Shown here piece by piece: positions 18,068 through 26,873 of a DNA stretch of 64,000 bases (positions are counted from its first letter, which is position 1; every line of letters begins with the position of its first letter). Location of the stretch: the NCBI RefSeq assembly GCF_001282685.1, contig NZ_LN875035.1:972250-1036249 (forward strand), in the 5' to 3' direction. Source of the DNA: Niameybacter massiliensis. GTDB lineage: Bacteria > Bacillota > Clostridia > Lachnospirales > Cellulosilyticaceae. The notes beneath the pieces were generated by a model that made no database searches, was not told where the DNA came from, and saw only the letters and a list, made by a program, of their open reading frames with translations. The translations under genes were made by a program, and so were the position numbers.

Positions 18068-19064
18068 ATTTGATCTGGGTTTTTGTTAAGTATGCTATAG
18101 TATCTGGCGACTGCCCTGTCATCAAAAAATCAAACATGATTTTTGTAGCCTCATATCCTTGTACATAAGGTTCTTGACATATAGTTGCTGCAATATTTCC
18201 TTCTAAAAGATTCTTTTTAACACTTTCAATCGTATCCACTGTTATAAGCATCACTTTCTTTAATAGCCCTAAGTCTTCTACTGCTTTTAGTCCACCTTCT
18301 ATACCACCAGCTGCAAAAAATATTCCTGTAAGTTCTGGATGTTCTTCTAACATTTGTTTTGTTGCAAGGTAAGACTTAATATCTGTGTCATCATTTTCAT
18401 AGACACCTATGATTTCAATAGGATACTGTTCTTGTTGTATAGCTTGCTTAAAACCTTCAATCCTCATGTTATGCCCTAGTATTAATTTATTACCTGTTAT
18501 AATACCTATTTTATGCCTTCTCCCTGTAATACCGAAGATATTAGCAGCTACATATCCAGCTTGTAAGTAATCACTACCTACATAGCATAATTTTGTAACA
18601 TCTGGTATATCCGTATTGACTGTGACAATCGGTATATTCAGTTCATTCAACCTGTTAGCAATACGCTCACTATTTATCGGTGATAAAATAAGTCCTGCTA
18701 TATCTTCTGCAACAAGTTCATCTATCCTTTTTAACTGTTCTTCAATATCGTAACAATGAGTTGTTCTTAGTAAAGTCTCAAATCCAAAGTCTACAATTTC
18801 TTTATCTTTCGCTTCTACACCTAAAATCACATCTTTGTAAAAAGGGTTATCATGAGCATTTAAAATCACACCAATCTTCTTATTCGTACTCTTTTTAGCT
18901 AAGCCTTTTGCTACTAAGTTAGGTTTATAATCCAGTTGCTCTACGATTTTTCGTATTCTGTCTTCCACCTCCTTTTTTACACCGCCGCGATTATTAATGA
19001 CACGGTCTACCGTTCCTCTAGACACCCCTGCCATCTCTGCTATCTGTTTTACTGTTACTGCCAT
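18051..19064 (-). CDS. LacI family transcriptional regulator
   Basis: The 337-residue regulator has a LacI helix-turn-helix at 4-25 (VKQIAEMAGVSRGTVDRVIN) and a hinge helix (YKPNLVAKGLA). The sugar-binding domain of the ribose-binding type covers about 62-337 (IGVILNAHDNPFYKDVILGV, VTVNTDIPDVTKLCYVGSD). GAAGGAG precedes the ATG. Identical 14-bp palindromes lie before this gene and before the operon downstream, so it probably represses both itself and the sugar genes until the inducer binds. The inducer is presumably the sugar or its isomerised product. Confidence 0.9.
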   Translation of the reverse strand: MAVTVKQIAEMAGVSRGTVDRVINNRGGVKKEVEDRIRKIVEQLDYKPNLVAKGLAKKSTNKKIGVILNAHDNPFYKDVILGVEAKDKEIVDFGFETLLRTTHCYDIEEQLKRIDELVAEDIAGLILSPINSERIANRLNELNIPIVTVNTDIPDVTKLCYVGSDYLQAGYVAANIFGITGRRHKIGIITGNKLILGHNMRIEGFKQAIQQEQYPIEIIGVYENDDTDIKSYLATKQMLEEHPELTGIFFAAGGIEGGLKAVEDLGLLKKVMLITVDTIESVKKNLLEGNIAATICQEPYVQGYEATKIMFDFLMTGQSPDTIAYLTKTQIKFKYNI

Positions 19065-19086
19065 TTACTCATTTCTCCTTCTATTT

Positions 19087-19100
19087 TGTGCACGTGCACA
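19087..19100. promoter_or_regulatory. LacI-family operator O2 (autoregulation)
   Basis: A second perfect copy of TGTGCACGTGCACA, extended to a 16-bp palindrome by T and A on the two sides. It lies between the -10 element and the ribosome site of the regulator gene. Confidence 0.85.
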
Positions 19101-19112
19101 ATACCTATTTTT

Positions 19113-19141
19113 AACATATCATATTTTATTTATACTTTCAA
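19113..19141 (-). promoter_or_regulatory. promoter of the LacI-type regulator
   Basis: On the minus strand TTGAAA (19141-19136), a 17-base spacer and TATGTT (19118-19113) precede operator O2. The operator would lie just after the transcription start. Confidence 0.55.
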
Positions 19142-19829
19142 TCTTTTTCCGATTTATTATTTAAGTATTTAAAATAACTACAAATATCAGCCTTTGCTCT
19201 TGTATACTTTTAACAATCTTTAATCCTTCTTCACTTTTTACGACGGATTTTCCCTTCTGATTTGTATATATAGGATGTAAAGGTTAAATCTCAAGTACTT
19301 TGGCGGCCACCTACTTGTAGTTTTCCTTTTACTGCTAAGGAAATGGATAAGCTTTAGGATTCCTCCCTCTTACCTATTGTTAAGCTTTTTCCCTAGTAAA
19401 ACTTAATCTATAGTAGTCTGTGGCAAGCCTATAGATTAGGGATAGTACTGCTTATCTTAAGTTTTGTAGCATATTATTATGTTCAGCTCAATATATAGGC
19501 ATCTATAACTGATGGGACAAACCTTGACACTTCTTCTGTACTATAGGCACTACCATTATTCTTAGCCAATATGTCTATTACCCTATTCCTATTTTCTAAG
19601 ACACATGTCAATGCTATAGGGACAAGATCCGTTCATAGTATAATCTGATTGTTATAACTTCCTATACCTATCTGTGAATATTCTTTGCTGCAAACTTCAC
19701 AAGCTACTTTGCCACAAAACAACAAACTCACTTAAGTAGATCTCATTTTTAAGAGGGAGAGATTACTTAGGTGGGCTTGTTGTATTTATATTACATCTTA
19801 AATTTGTTATATCATTCTTCAACAGACTA
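19142..19829. other. gene-free stretch with decayed, coding-like fragments
   Basis: No intact gene was found in about 690 bases. On the minus strand, 19731 to 19483 reads as 82 codons with a single internal stop (GTG start, CGKVACEVCSKEYSQ early, then a second open part ending VPSVIDAYILS). Part of 19160-19300 reads as another open piece (PLHPIYTNQKGKSVVKS). These look like remnants of one or two genes but I cannot name them. Small hairpins occur, for example TAATCTATAG (19404-19413) with its complement 19429-19438. No terminal repeats or transposase motifs are visible. Confidence 0.35.
19720..19782. repeat. long imperfect hairpin in the gene-free stretch
   Basis: CAACAAACTCACTTAAG (from 19720) pairs with CTTAGGTGGGCTTGTTG (to 19782), and the arms continue to TCTC/GAGA after one bulge. 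This gives about 22 pairs including three G-T pairs, with a 14-base loop. No T run follows on either strand, so it is not a standard terminator. Confidence 0.5.
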
Positions 19830-19858
19830 AAAGCTATCTCTTTATAGTGAGATAGCTT
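19828..19858 (-). terminator. terminator overlapping the alpha/beta hydrolase stop
   Basis: AAGCTATCTC (19831-19840) and GAGATAGCTT (19849-19858) form a 10-bp stem followed by a T run on the minus strand. The stop codon is in the loop. Confidence 0.65.
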
Positions 19859-20849
19859 CCTTTAACTCTAAAATCGCTTTTGTAAATAATTCTGGCTGGT
19901 CTATCATTGTTGCATGCCCAGCTGCCGGAATACTTTTAAATTTTTTGTAAGGTGCTTCAATCTTTTCAAAATATGCCTTCGCTAATGAATAAGGTGTTTG
20001 CCAGTCTTCTTCTCCCATTATATAAATAACAGGCACTTTATATTCTGTACTATATCTTTCTAAGTCATATTCATCATATAAGAATGGCCACAACTTTCTG
20101 TAGTTCTTCCCTATATCACTTGTAAAACTCATTCCTTCTTTAATGCTCATATAAGGACTTAAAAATACTGTACTCACTAACTTTAAATCCGGCCCCATAG
20201 CTAGATTATATTTTTGTTGGATCTGACGTACTTGCATTAGCCTTTTTAGTTCTTCTTGCGTATATTGAAGTGCTGGATAAGGTTCTAACGACTTTAATTT
20301 TTCAATATGCTTTGTTGCACCTTGTGCTTTAGCACATGCCATCACTTTATTAAATCCCACTTGTTCATTTTTTCTAAAACTTACAACCTGCCCTACGCCA
20401 ATATATCCACTTACATATTGAGGATATTTCTTTACAAATAGGGTACCAAGTACACTTCCCCAAGAGTGACCTAAAATAATAACCTTTTCTTTTCCTAGTT
20501 TCTGAGTTAAGTATCTGACTACTTCTAATGTATCAGCTAACATCTGTGTTATTGTAGCTGTATTTGCTACTTCTTCAGGATTATTGGCTTTAAGTGTCTT
20601 ACCAGTATTTCTTTGATCCCACTGCACAACTGTAAAGTCCTTCTCCCAACCAAATTGAAAATCAGGTATAAAGGGCATCATCGAACTTCCTGGTCCACCA
20701 TGTAAAAAAAGGATAACTGGGTTCTTTTTATTTTCTCCTCTAATATAAAGATACTGCCAAATTCCCCCGATTTTCCTCTTTTCCATCTGTTCGATACCAT
20801 TGGGTGATTTTATTGCATATTGCTTTCGTCTGCTTGATTTTAATAACAT
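19842..20849 (-). CDS. alpha/beta hydrolase, proline iminopeptidase-like
   Basis: The start is set at the ATG 20847-20849 because GAGGGTG precedes it; the frame is open for 13 more codons. The 335-residue protein carries the oxyanion motif HGGPGSS (50-56) and the nucleophile elbow GHSWGS with Ser129. The Asp is probably in IMGEEDWQTPY and the His in GHATMID near the end, as in the S33 prolyl aminopeptidase group. There is no signal peptide. It could be an aminopeptidase or an esterase. The gene stands alone between the gene-free stretch and the yhbD-like gene. Confidence 0.75.
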   Translation of the reverse strand: MLLKSSRRKQYAIKSPNGIEQMEKRKIGGIWQYLYIRGENKKNPVILFLHGGPGSSMMPFIPDFQFGWEKDFTVVQWDQRNTGKTLKANNPEEVANTATITQMLADTLEVVRYLTQKLGKEKVIILGHSWGSVLGTLFVKKYPQYVSGYIGVGQVVSFRKNEQVGFNKVMACAKAQGATKHIEKLKSLEPYPALQYTQEELKRLMQVRQIQQKYNLAMGPDLKLVSTVFLSPYMSIKEGMSFTSDIGKNYRKLWPFLYDEYDLERYSTEYKVPVIYIMGEEDWQTPYSLAKAYFEKIEAPYKKFKSIPAAGHATMIDQPELFTKAILELKEAISL

Positions 20850-20915
20850 CTTTCTCACCCTCATTTTATTTTTAGTATACGCTTTCATTTTAAGTTTACA
20901 AAGCTATTTCCACTT

Positions 20916-21539
20916 TTACATAAGCTCAAATTTAATCGTACTTGCTTCTTCATATAAACTAATCATAGTAATAATCTTATATTCATCACTTAATACTACA
21001 TCTTTTTCTGATTTAGCACCCATTATAAAAGGTACTCCCATGGCACGGAATACATATATTCTAGCGCTTTCACCTGTTAACTGATCATAATGTTCTTTAA
21101 TAAATCGCATCAATGTCTGACATTCTGGCAAGGTTAACTCACCACCAGCCAACTTATCTTTTAAGATTTTAATACTTACAACTTGATCCATTTCAACAAT
21201 TTCTTTTGCCATCATAATATCTTTGTACATTTGTATAGCCTGTTCTGTTAAAACATGCTTCTTAATCAAACGTTCTAAGTCTATATTACTTTCTTCTATA
21301 TCTGCACTAAACATTTTAGCTAAATCATCTAAAGAAGCTTCATCCTTCATATTCACTATCATTTCTATACGATCTAAGATTTTCTTTCTAGGAAAGAATG
21401 TTTCTTGACCTGTAGAAACGGATTTTTTAATAAACCATTCTTCTGGGATAATATTTTTTCTTTTCCATCTATAAAGCTGCCCATAGGAAATACCTGTTTC
21501 AATTAATAAATCCTTTTTTGAAATAAGTTCGTCTTCCAT
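20916..21539 (-). CDS. yhbD: YhbD-like regulator (DUF4004) with MerR-like HTH
   Basis: The 207-residue protein begins with a winged-helix-like sequence (ISKKDLLIETGISYGQLYRW, then KRKNIIPEEWF, about 5-37) of the DUF4004/YhbD type. A helical region with two long amphipathic helices follows (IEMIVNMKDEASLDDLAKMF, MAKEIVEMDQVVS). In Bacillus subtilis yhbD lies next to the bactofilin genes yhbE and yhbF, and here it lies 17 bases after two bactofilin-like genes. The role is probably regulation linked to the bactofilins; this rests on gene order. Confidence 0.7.
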   Translation of the reverse strand: MEDELISKKDLLIETGISYGQLYRWKRKNIIPEEWFIKKSVSTGQETFFPRKKILDRIEMIVNMKDEASLDDLAKMFSADIEESNIDLERLIKKHVLTEQAIQMYKDIMMAKEIVEMDQVVSIKILKDKLAGGELTLPECQTLMRFIKEHYDQLTGESARIYVFRAMGVPFIMGAKSEKDVVLSDEYKIITMISLYEEASTIKFELM

Positions 21540-21556
21540 TTTTGATCACCCTTTTC

Positions 21557-22258
21557 TCACGCTGTAATTTGTACAATTTCTCCTACTTTTGAACATGGGT
21601 CAACTGAAATAAAAGTAGTATACTCTACTTTATCAATGATGCAATCTGGACCGATTTCTACATGTTCACCTCTTATAACACCTACTTCTGCTGTATCAAT
21701 ACGAATTCGGTCACCTTCAATAACTTGGGCAATTAACTTACCTTTTTTACCATCAAAGTCCATCTTAACAGCAAAATTAAACCATTTTTTGAATCCTACT
21801 TCATCGCTCGCTACTACTTTTTTTCCAATTTCAATTGTGCTTGCACCTATTTCTTCTACCTGACATGGTCCTAATAATTGAATCGTTACTTTCTCACTAT
21901 TAATACGTCCAGCACCTTCTAATCCACCTCGTAATAAGAAGTATTCTGCCTCAAGATCTTCTTCTAAATGTAACATACCATATACTTTGCAGTGGTCTGC
22001 CTTAATACTTCCTCTTATTTCAGCAGCTCCCATAAGCTTCATCGTTTTCCCTTCCAAATTACCTGTAATCTCAAAAGCACCTGCTGTTTTCATCTCTTGA
22101 AAGTAAATATTCCCTTGTGCTGATGCAGCGCCTGCACTACTAAATTTCTGGCATGTAATATTCCCCTCTAATTCTCCACTTCCTAATATGCGAATCTTAT
22201 TATATTGTCCTTCTATGCACTTTCCATCACCCATAATACGTACATCACCTGAAGCCAT
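21557..22258 (-). CDS. bactofilin-like polymer-forming protein (BacE/BacF type)
   Basis: The 233-residue protein consists of short beta-strand repeats with regularly spaced Gly and hydrophobic residues (GDVRIMGDGKCIEGQYNKIR, LEGNITCQKFSSAGAASAQG, GAFEITGNLEGKTMKLMGAA), the right-handed beta-helix of bactofilins. The C-terminal part (GVIRGEHVEIGPDCIIDKVE) is a second repeat block. It lies 12 bases after a paralogue and before yhbD. The B. subtilis pair YhbE/YhbF (BacE/BacF) forms membrane-associated assemblies needed for flagellar biogenesis. A similar role here is inference. Confidence 0.8.
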   Translation of the reverse strand: MASGDVRIMGDGKCIEGQYNKIRILGSGELEGNITCQKFSSAGAASAQGNIYFQEMKTAGAFEITGNLEGKTMKLMGAAEIRGSIKADHCKVYGMLHLEEDLEAEYFLLRGGLEGAGRINSEKVTIQLLGPCQVEEIGASTIEIGKKVVASDEVGFKKWFNFAVKMDFDGKKGKLIAQVIEGDRIRIDTAEVGVIRGEHVEIGPDCIIDKVEYTTFISVDPCSKVGEIVQITA

Positions 22259-22270
22259 ATTATTTCCTCC

Positions 22271-23014
22271 TTAATTTTTAACCACATCTATTACTTCTGC
22301 TTTATCGCTGATTTCAATAGTTTCTCTATATTCCACTTGCTGCACTCTACAACCAGGCCCAATCACTACACGATCACCTCGTACCATCTTTACGTCAGCA
22401 TTCTCCATGTAGATGTCATCGCCTTCAACTACATTTCCAGTAATTACACTTGTTCCACCAGTAAACATCCCAAATAACTTAAAGAAATAAGGCCTAGAAC
22501 TTTCATTATAACCATTAATAGATATTTTACTTGCTCCCATTTCATTAAAGGTACAGCTTCCATTTCCTGTACGGCATTCAATACGGATTTTTTCTGCATT
22601 AATTGTTCCATAATTCTTAATGGCCCCTTCAATGTTCACTTCTTCAGCTTCTATATTTTTACCTGTAGTTAATACCCCTGATGCTGTAACCTTCTCACAT
22701 TTAATATCACCTTCAATAGTTGTTGCACCAGAACTTACAAGTAAGCCACCTCTCATATCTCCTCCGATTTTACATGAACCACTTACCTTTACTTCTTTTG
22801 CTTCTACATCTCCTGTTACTTTCCCCGCACCTGAACATCCAAACTTATCACATATTACATTGCCGTGTACCTTGGCTGAACCAGACCCTGAAAAACGAAT
22901 ACATTTTAAATCACCATTTATTTTTCCTGCACCACTGATTGATACAGCATCAAATTGTCCTCCTGGATAACTTCCAGCACCACTAATTTGTAAATCTCTA
23001 TTACCCATTTTCAT
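22271..23014 (-). CDS. bactofilin-like polymer-forming protein (second paralogue)
   Basis: The 247-residue paralogue of the next gene has the same repeat structure (GAGSYPGGQFDAVSISGAGK, INGDLKCIRFSGSGSAKVHG) and the same C-terminal closing motif (KMVRGDRVVIGPGCRVQQVE). The strands carry many Ser/Gly/Ala, as in bactofilin fibres. It is the first gene of the three-gene yhbF-yhbE-yhbD-like unit, with GGGAG before its ATG. The 205 bases between this gene and the clpB terminator are AT-rich and contain its promoter, which I could not define. Confidence 0.8.
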   Translation of the reverse strand: MKMGNRDLQISGAGSYPGGQFDAVSISGAGKINGDLKCIRFSGSGSAKVHGNVICDKFGCSGAGKVTGDVEAKEVKVSGSCKIGGDMRGGLLVSSGATTIEGDIKCEKVTASGVLTTGKNIEAEEVNIEGAIKNYGTINAEKIRIECRTGNGSCTFNEMGASKISINGYNESSRPYFFKLFGMFTGGTSVITGNVVEGDDIYMENADVKMVRGDRVVIGPGCRVQQVEYRETIEISDKAEVIDVVKN

Positions 23015-23217
23015 TCACTCCCTAAGTTGTAATTTTATTTAAAATATTAAAACTCATTTAGAATTATATTAACTTATTACTTTATAAACTAAGAATAACA
23101 CAACATTGTTTCACTGTAAAGAGTTTTTTGTAACATTGTTTTACTTGTTTGTTTTATACTTTATTTTCTTCACTTATAAAACAGTTAAATTTCTATTAGA
23201 CATTTAATTTTCCTATA

Positions 23218-23268
23218 TAAAAAGCCCCCATACTATAACATATATCATTGTTATAGTATGGGGGCTTT
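23218..23268 (-). terminator. clpB terminator, 20-bp perfect stem
   Basis: Bases 23221-23240 are exactly complementary to 23249-23268, with an 8-base loop and A/T runs at both ends. It is one of the longest stems in the window and lies 22 bases after the clpB stop. It may also insulate the bactofilin promoter. Confidence 0.85.
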
Positions 23269-23289
23269 GTGTAAAGTTCTCTATTTACA

Positions 23290-25893
23290 TTAGGCTTCTA
23301 TTTGTATTTGAAGTTCTCCATCCTTATAATCTACTAAAAATGTAGAGAATGGTTCTACGTCATTAGCAATAAGCATACGTCCAATCAACGTTTCCACTTT
23401 ACGTTGTAAGAAACGTTTAAGTGGTCTTGCTCCAAACACTGGATCAAATCCTTGATCTGCAATATATGCTGCTGCTTCATGAGTTAGGCGAACACTTAGT
23501 TGTCTATCTGAAAGACGTTTATTTAAGTCTTTTACAAGTAAGTCTACAATCTCTATAATTTGTTCTTTCATAAGTGGTTTATAAATAACTATATCATCAA
23601 GACGATTTAAGAATTCTGGTCTAAAATGCATCTTCAAACGGTTATTAACGCCTTCTTCTACTTCTTGTGTAATCTCACCTGTTTCAGTAATTCCTTCTAA
23701 TATAAGATCAGAACCAATATTAGAAGTTAAGATGATAATTGTATTTTTAAAGTCTACTGTACGTCCTTTTGAATCTGTAATACGTCCATCATCTAACACT
23801 TGTAAAAGTACATTGAATACATCTGGATGCGCTTTTTCCACTTCATCAAATAGGATAACAGCATAAGGTTTACGTCTTACAGCCTCTGTAAGCTGACCAC
23901 CTTCTTCATAACCAACATATCCTGGAGGTGCTCCAATAAGTCTTGCCACTGCATGTTTTTCCATATACTCACTCATATCAATACGGATCATTGCACTCTC
24001 ATCATCAAATAAAGATTCTGCTAATGCCTTTGCAAGTTCCGTTTTACCAACACCTGTTGGTCCTAAGAATAGGAATGAACCTATTGGTCTACGTGGATCT
24101 TTAATCCCCGCTCTTGCACGAATAATCGCATCACTTACTTTAGATACTGCTTCTTCTTGCCCAATCACACGTTTATGAATAATTTCTTCTAAGCGAAGTA
24201 ATTTGTGGCGCTCACCTTCCATAAGCTTTGTTACAGGAATTCTAGTCCATCTTGAAATAATCTTAGCAATCTCTTCTTCATTGACTTTATCACGAAGAAG
24301 TCCTGCTTCACCGAGTGCATGTACTTTTGCTTCTGCTTCTTTTAGTTTTGTTTCTAGTCCAGGGATAATACCATATTTGTATTCAGCTACTTTATTTAAG
24401 TCATATTCTCTTTCATACTTTTGCATCATAGCTGTTGCTTGCTCTATCTCTTCTTTTGTATTTCTTACAGAAGTAATGAGTTCTTTTTCATTTTCCCATT
24501 TAACACGCATTGCATTAAATTTATCTTTAAGCTCTGCTAATTCTTTTCTTGTTTCTTTTAAGCTTTCTTTTGAAACAGCGTCATCTTCCTTTTTAAGTGC
24601 TGCTTCTGCAATTTCAAGTTGCATCACTTTACGTGCGATTTCATCGAGTTCTGTAGGCATAGAATCTATTTCTGTACGGAGCATCGCACAAGCTTCATCG
24701 ACCAAGTCAATAGCCTTATCTGGCAAGAAACGATCTGAGATATAACGATCTGAAAGAGTTGCTGCTGCAATAAGAGCATTATCTTGAATTTGCACACCAT
24801 GATAAATCTCATAACGTTCTTTAAGTCCACGTAAAATAGCAATGGTATCTTCTACTGTAGGTTCACTCACCGTAACAGGTTGGAAACGACGTTCAAGCGC
24901 TGCATCCTTCTCAATATATTGACGATGTTCATTAAGTGTTGTTGCACCAATACAGTGAAGCTCACCACGTGCAAGCATTGGTTTTAATAAGTTGCCTGCA
25001 TCCATAGATCCTTCTGTTTTCCCTGCACCAACAATATTATGAATTTCATCAATGAAAAGAATAATACGTCCTTCACTTTTCTTAATCTCCTCTAATACTG
25101 CTTTAAGCCTTTCTTCAAACTCTCCCCTAAATTTAGCACCTGCAATAAGTGCACCCATATCAAGAGAAAAGATTGTTTTATCTTTAAGGCTTTCTGGTAC
25201 GTCACCATTTAGAATACGCTGTGCTAAGCCTTCTGCAATAGCTGTTTTACCAACTCCTGGTTCTCCAATAAGGACTGGATTGTTTTTTGTTTTACGAGAA
25301 AGGATACGAATGACATTACGAATTTCACTGTCACGTCCAATAACAGGATCTAGCTTTCCATCTCGTGCACGTTGTACTAAATCATAACCATATTTGCTAA
25401 GTACATCATAAGTGCCTTCTGGCATATCGCTGGTTACACGACTTGCACCACGTACTTGTTTAAGCACTTCACCGAAGTTTTTCTTATTAATATTATAAGC
25501 ACGTAAAAGGTTTCCTACTTCATAGTTAGCAGTCTCAATAAGTGCAAGCATAATATGTTCAACCGAAATATATTCATCTTGCATCTTATCTGCTAACTTC
25601 TCACTTTTTACAAGCATTTTATCTACGTCTTGAGATACATAGATTTTATCTGCTTCACGACCAGGTCCAGAGACGCTAGGCTTTTTGTTAATAGCTGAAA
25701 TAACAGCTGATTTTACAGCACTTACTTCTATATTCATTTTTGTTAATAAACTTGGTATAAGCCCATCTTCTTGATCTAAAAGCGCATATAAAATGTGTTC
25801 TTGATCGACGGCATTATTTTGATGGCTAATAGCTGCACTTTGTGCATCATTTAAAGCTTCTAAAGATTTTTGAGTAAATTTTTGCATATTCAT
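23290..25893 (-). CDS. clpB: ClpB disaggregase chaperone
   Basis: The 867-residue AAA+ protein has the full ClpB layout. The N-domain is at 1-145, NBD1 has GEPGVGKTA (about 207) and Walker [12 protein letters not shown], and the M-domain coiled coil is at about 405-525 ([20 protein letters not shown]). NBD2 has [18 protein letters not shown] (about 608) and the [13 protein letters not shown] pore loop. With DnaK it resolubilises aggregated proteins after heat stress. GAGGTAACAG precedes the ATG. No CIRCE or CtsR-type box was seen upstream, where the RHH protein gene lies 50 bases away in the same direction. Confidence 0.95.
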   Translation of the reverse strand: MNMQKFTQKSLEALNDAQSAAISHQNNAVDQEHILYALLDQEDGLIPSLLTKMNIEVSAVKSAVISAINKKPSVSGPGREADKIYVSQDVDKMLVKSEKLADKMQDEYISVEHIMLALIETANYEVGNLLRAYNINKKNFGEVLKQVRGASRVTSDMPEGTYDVLSKYGYDLVQRARDGKLDPVIGRDSEIRNVIRILSRKTKNNPVLIGEPGVGKTAIAEGLAQRILNGDVPESLKDKTIFSLDMGALIAGAKFRGEFEERLKAVLEEIKKSEGRIILFIDEIHNIVGAGKTEGSMDAGNLLKPMLARGELHCIGATTLNEHRQYIEKDAALERRFQPVTVSEPTVEDTIAILRGLKERYEIYHGVQIQDNALIAAATLSDRYISDRFLPDKAIDLVDEACAMLRTEIDSMPTELDEIARKVMQLEIAEAALKKEDDAVSKESLKETRKELAELKDKFNAMRVKWENEKELITSVRNTKEEIEQATAMMQKYEREYDLNKVAEYKYGIIPGLETKLKEAEAKVHALGEAGLLRDKVNEEEIAKIISRWTRIPVTKLMEGERHKLLRLEEIIHKRVIGQEEAVSKVSDAIIRARAGIKDPRRPIGSFLFLGPTGVGKTELAKALAESLFDDESAMIRIDMSEYMEKHAVARLIGAPPGYVGYEEGGQLTEAVRRKPYAVILFDEVEKAHPDVFNVLLQVLDDGRITDSKGRTVDFKNTIIILTSNIGSDLILEGITETGEITQEVEEGVNNRLKMHFRPEFLNRLDDIVIYKPLMKEQIIEIVDLLVKDLNKRLSDRQLSVRLTHEAAAYIADQGFDPVFGARPLKRFLQRKVETLIGRMLIANDVEPFSTFLVDYKDGELQIQIEA

Positions 25894-25943
25894 ACTGTTA
25901 CCTCCTCAATATGCTTAATGTCTAGATTGTTATTTTATAAATA

Positions 25944-26591
25944 TTAAACTCTAATGATACTGCTATTTATATATTGTCCATAATGATTACTTAATTCATT
26001 ATTTAAATAGGATAGATTATCATTGTATTCAAAATAAATCTTAATACCTTTATCAATGGCTTTGATATAGTCTGCTATAGCATTTGCTACTGCCTCTCCG
26101 TCATGCCTTCCTTCATCTTGACGTATAAGCTCTCTTGTCCATTTCCCCCCTTGGTCAATCTTCCATCCTGGGAGTTGTACTTGACTTTCATACATACTCC
26201 AAAGTTCGAAGAAATGAGAAAGATATCTTTGAAGCACATCACTTTGTGTTCTAGAAATAATCTTGAGTTCACCGATTCTTTTATTATTACTTCTATCTAA
26301 AGTTATGGCATAACGAATGGTTGGATTATATTTATATCTTAATACACTTCTAATACTCATCATGCAGTCAGCCGCTTGTGGCTGAATCTGAAAATGACTA
26401 TATCCATCTAAAAGTTTTTCTACTTGATCAAACACGTTTTTCATTTGCATCTCTGGGGTAATGAGTGCAACTTTTTCTGCAAGTATTTGATTGATTAAAT
26501 TTGAACGACTTGTATTTAGTCGATAAGCTAAGGCATCTACTGCCTCTACTACATCATCCATAAGAACAATACTGTAAACGCTCTTTTTCAT
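25944..26591 (-). CDS. ribbon-helix-helix protein of unknown function
   Basis: The 215-residue protein starts with a ribbon-helix-helix-like segment (MKKSVYSIVLMDDVVEAVDA, then LAYRLNTSRSNLINQILAEKV, 1-42), as in CopG/Arc-type DNA-binding proteins. A C-terminal domain of about 160 residues follows that I do not recognise. It is rich in aromatic and basic residues (YKYNPTIRYAITLDRSNN, LPGWKIDQGGKWTREL). A strong ribosome site (AGGTGATGAG) precedes the ATG. It lies 50 bases upstream of clpB on the same strand, so it could be co-transcribed with it or regulate it. Confidence 0.55.
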   Translation of the reverse strand: MKKSVYSIVLMDDVVEAVDALAYRLNTSRSNLINQILAEKVALITPEMQMKNVFDQVEKLLDGYSHFQIQPQAADCMMSIRSVLRYKYNPTIRYAITLDRSNNKRIGELKIISRTQSDVLQRYLSHFFELWSMYESQVQLPGWKIDQGGKWTRELIRQDEGRHDGEAVANAIADYIKAIDKGIKIYFEYNDNLSYLNNELSNHYGQYINSSIIRV

Positions 26592-26805
26592 CTCATCACC
26601 TCTTTTACACTCCTATTGTATGCTTTTTTATATTTCTTGTCAATGATATTATATAATTAATTACACGAATTATTGTTGTAAATTTTTCCTTATCTTTATA
26701 CGAAATGGTATCATTCTTTTCTCTTTGATCAACCCATACATTATTATCCTCTCTTTCTTTCTCTTTATCCCCATTGTAATGATAAGATATTTAGTAATGT
26801 CTAAA

Positions 26806-26847
26806 AATATAAAGAGGAGGTATCCTTGGATACCTCCTCTTTATATT
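26806..26847 (-). terminator. sulfatase gene terminator
   Basis: Bases 26806-26825 and 26828-26847 are complementary around CCTTGG, giving about 18 pairs plus a 6-base loop, with A/T runs at both ends. It lies 27 bases after the sulfatase stop. The remainder of 26592-26805 is AT-rich and holds no gene. Confidence 0.8.
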
Positions 26848-26873
26848 TTAATTCTTATCTTACTTATAGCACA

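Noticed and set aside
19759-19800. A possible T-box element (AGGTGGG near the hairpin)
   Set aside because: The T-box specificity loop and the AGGGTGGNACCGCG core are absent, and no amino-acid gene follows.
24203-24745. A 180-residue plus-strand frame inside clpB
   Set aside because: It is antisense to the M-domain of a clear ClpB; the length comes from the codon use of the real gene.
25894-25960. A CIRCE or CtsR operator upstream of clpB
   Set aside because: Neither the CIRCE inverted repeat nor a GGTCAAA tandem repeat is present in the short upstream region.
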